NCBI GenBank assembly: GCA_914767885.1
Contig: CAJZBQ010000012.1
Location: 474,501 to 538,500, forward strand
Length of the DNA stretch: 64,000 nucleotides
Reading direction: 5' to 3'
Origin: Blepharisma stoltei
Lineage: Eukaryota; Ciliophora; Heterotrichea; Heterotrichida; Blepharismidae
In this document: positions 61,587-64,000 of the stretch, in pieces
Position numbering within the stretch: position 1 is the first letter of the stretch
Layout of the letters: the number at the start of each line of letters is the position of its first letter
Notes under the pieces: generated by a model
What the model was told of the DNA's origin: nothing
The model's input: the letters and a program-made list of their open reading frames with translations, nothing else
The model's database searches: none
Position numbers and translations under genes: made by a program

Positions 61587-62183
61587 TTAACATTTTTTTA
61601 CTTTTGCAGCTCTGAAGCTCGAAGAAGATCTTGTTTTATGGCCTGGGACTAAAGATCTTGAAGAGATCCCAGGAATTAAAAAATCTAATTTTTGGACTTC
61701 CATAGAATTGGTTGATTTGAACTTGGGCTGGCTTGATACTTTTAAAGGAAACAAGTGCTGCAGTCTTTCAATGCCATAAATATTATTTGACCACAGAAAC
61801 GGATCACCTGAAATTCCTGAATCAATTGACCGTATAAGTTTTTTGTATTCGAGCAAAGATTTCATTGCAGAAATATCGTTTCGTTTAGGAAAAGCTTTGG
61901 ATTGCTCATTTTTTCTGCTGGTAAAAGAATGATTTATATTGTACTTGGGACAAGGGAAGGTAGGCTTTGAATCCTTGCACATGTAAGAGTCTGAAATTTT
62001 ATTTGAGGAGTTATGTTTAAAAGTTCGGGCACAGACAGGGGATAAAGAAATTTTTCGATTGCTTATAAAAGATTTTGATGAAATCTTTGGTCTGTGGGAT
62101 TTAGGATTTGTGATAAGTTTAATTGTATCATTCCAAGGCTCAATTGTGAAATCTTCTTCCATTTTTCTGAAATCATAATTCAT
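61587..62183 (-). CDS. hypothetical protein, Ser/Lys-rich, 198 aa
   Basis: ATG at 62181-62183 (MNYDFRKMEEDFTIEPW). No domain found; it has Lys/Arg/Ser-rich stretches (SKSFISNRKISLSP, HKTRSSSSFRAAKVKKC) and a C-terminal Cys. It is 24 bp upstream of the ADAL start on the same strand. Possibly a cytoskeleton- or membrane-associated adaptor; no function can be given. Confidence 0.6.
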   Translation of the reverse strand: MNYDFRKMEEDFTIEPWNDTIKLITNPKSHRPKISSKSFISNRKISLSPVCARTFKHNSSNKISDSYMCKDSKPTFPCPKYNINHSFTSRKNEQSKAFPKRNDISAMKSLLEYKKLIRSIDSGISGDPFLWSNNIYGIERLQHLFPLKVSSQPKFKSTNSMEVQKLDFLIPGISSRSLVPGHKTRSSSSFRAAKVKKC

Positions 62184-62385
62184 AAGTTCTAACAATTCAA
62201 AAAGTTATAGAAGACTCAATAATGATTGATTTTACATAAGATTGCTATTTTATTATTTTAAACTACATATGATATATTGTATCTAAAGAAGATTCATATT
62301 ATCAATCATATTCATTGCTTTGCTGAATATTCTGTTTCCAAAGCAAAATAATTGATTCTGATTTCCATTAATTTTTAATTTCTAA

Positions 62386-63882
<1,497 letters not shown>

Positions 63883-64000
63883 TAAAATATTTGGAAATTG
63901 CATGCTTTCAAGTCGGCATTATTAAATCAGCTTAAATGATGTTTAAACTAAATCTTAATTCTAGACTGATTTAGAAAAAGGTTTAAATTTTACTAATTAT

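Overview
The window is most simply read as germline (micronuclear) DNA of a heterotrich ciliate, almost certainly Blepharisma or a close relative. Three features of the sequence support this. (1) TGA is read as Trp and only TAA/TAG stop: for example the kinase motif DWWSLG at 11077-11094 and HWKEV in the INCENP-like gene need TGA=W. (2) Introns are 15-16 nt (15: 4257-4271, 7178-7192, 12899-12913, 13600-13614, 34057-34071, 61515-61529; 16: 47883-47898, 60812-60827). (3) Eighteen genes are interrupted by 23 insertions. Removing 22 of these from TA to TA, or between longer direct repeats, gives an open frame whose total length is a multiple of three. They therefore behave as internal eliminated sequences (IESs). 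That Blepharisma combines UGA=Trp, 15-nt introns and MITE-derived IESs is from published knowledge; no search was possible here.

Layout. 1-6.4 kb: a partial membrane gene, a SELENOS/VIMP-like gene, an unknown gene and two Cys-rich secreted proteins. 6.6-15.7 kb: RING-UIM ubiquitin ligase, a four-cNBD PKG kinase, a WBP11-like gene and an ITFG1 (TIP) orthologue. 16.6-25.8 kb: ATG8, a small unknown gene, a five-TM PX protein, a large membrane protein, CHMP2 and TBC1D19. 26-30.6 kb: a gene-poor block with nested MITEs, a C2H2 gene and its MITE-riddled pseudogene copy. 30.7-38.9 kb: RPP21-like, PMCA Ca-ATPase, RAD23, NAA30, an unknown gene and a Ras-like GTPase with a long tail. 39-44 kb: tRNA-Asn and OGDH E1, which is split by a composite insert containing a 531-bp G/T tract. 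44.3-56 kb: small and unknown genes, an IQ protein, a CNOT4-like RRM/zinc-finger protein, a 1550-aa coiled-coil protein, a small INCENP-like protein and an ankyrin protein. 56.6-63.9 kb: PH-domain kinase, stefin, CEP20 (FOR20), ADAL and a bacterial-type adenylosuccinate lyase.

Mobile DNA falls into several groups. A: a BogoMITE-like family of 10 copies, 230-430 bp, with the repeated motif CTCCGTGAGTGAACAAAA and one palindromic end. A': a sister family with a different end sequence, hosting two nested A copies. B: a second MITE family, 4 copies. C: retroposon-like elements with 7-19 bp target duplications and a shared AAAATGGC start, about 12 copies. D: hairpin elements with TATAGGGC termini (3 copies) and one unrelated 136-bp palindrome. 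Genes are packed tightly (convergent stops 6-22 bp apart, tandem stop-to-ATG 8 bp), so the inserted DNA sits largely inside coding sequence.

No operons are expected. Genes are linked by position only, though cilium/centrosome (CEP20), autophagy/ESCRT (ATG8, CHMP2), signalling (PKG, PH-kinase) and purine metabolism (ADAL, PurB) are represented. Boundaries marked as TA pairs are exact to within the ambiguity of the duplicated TA.
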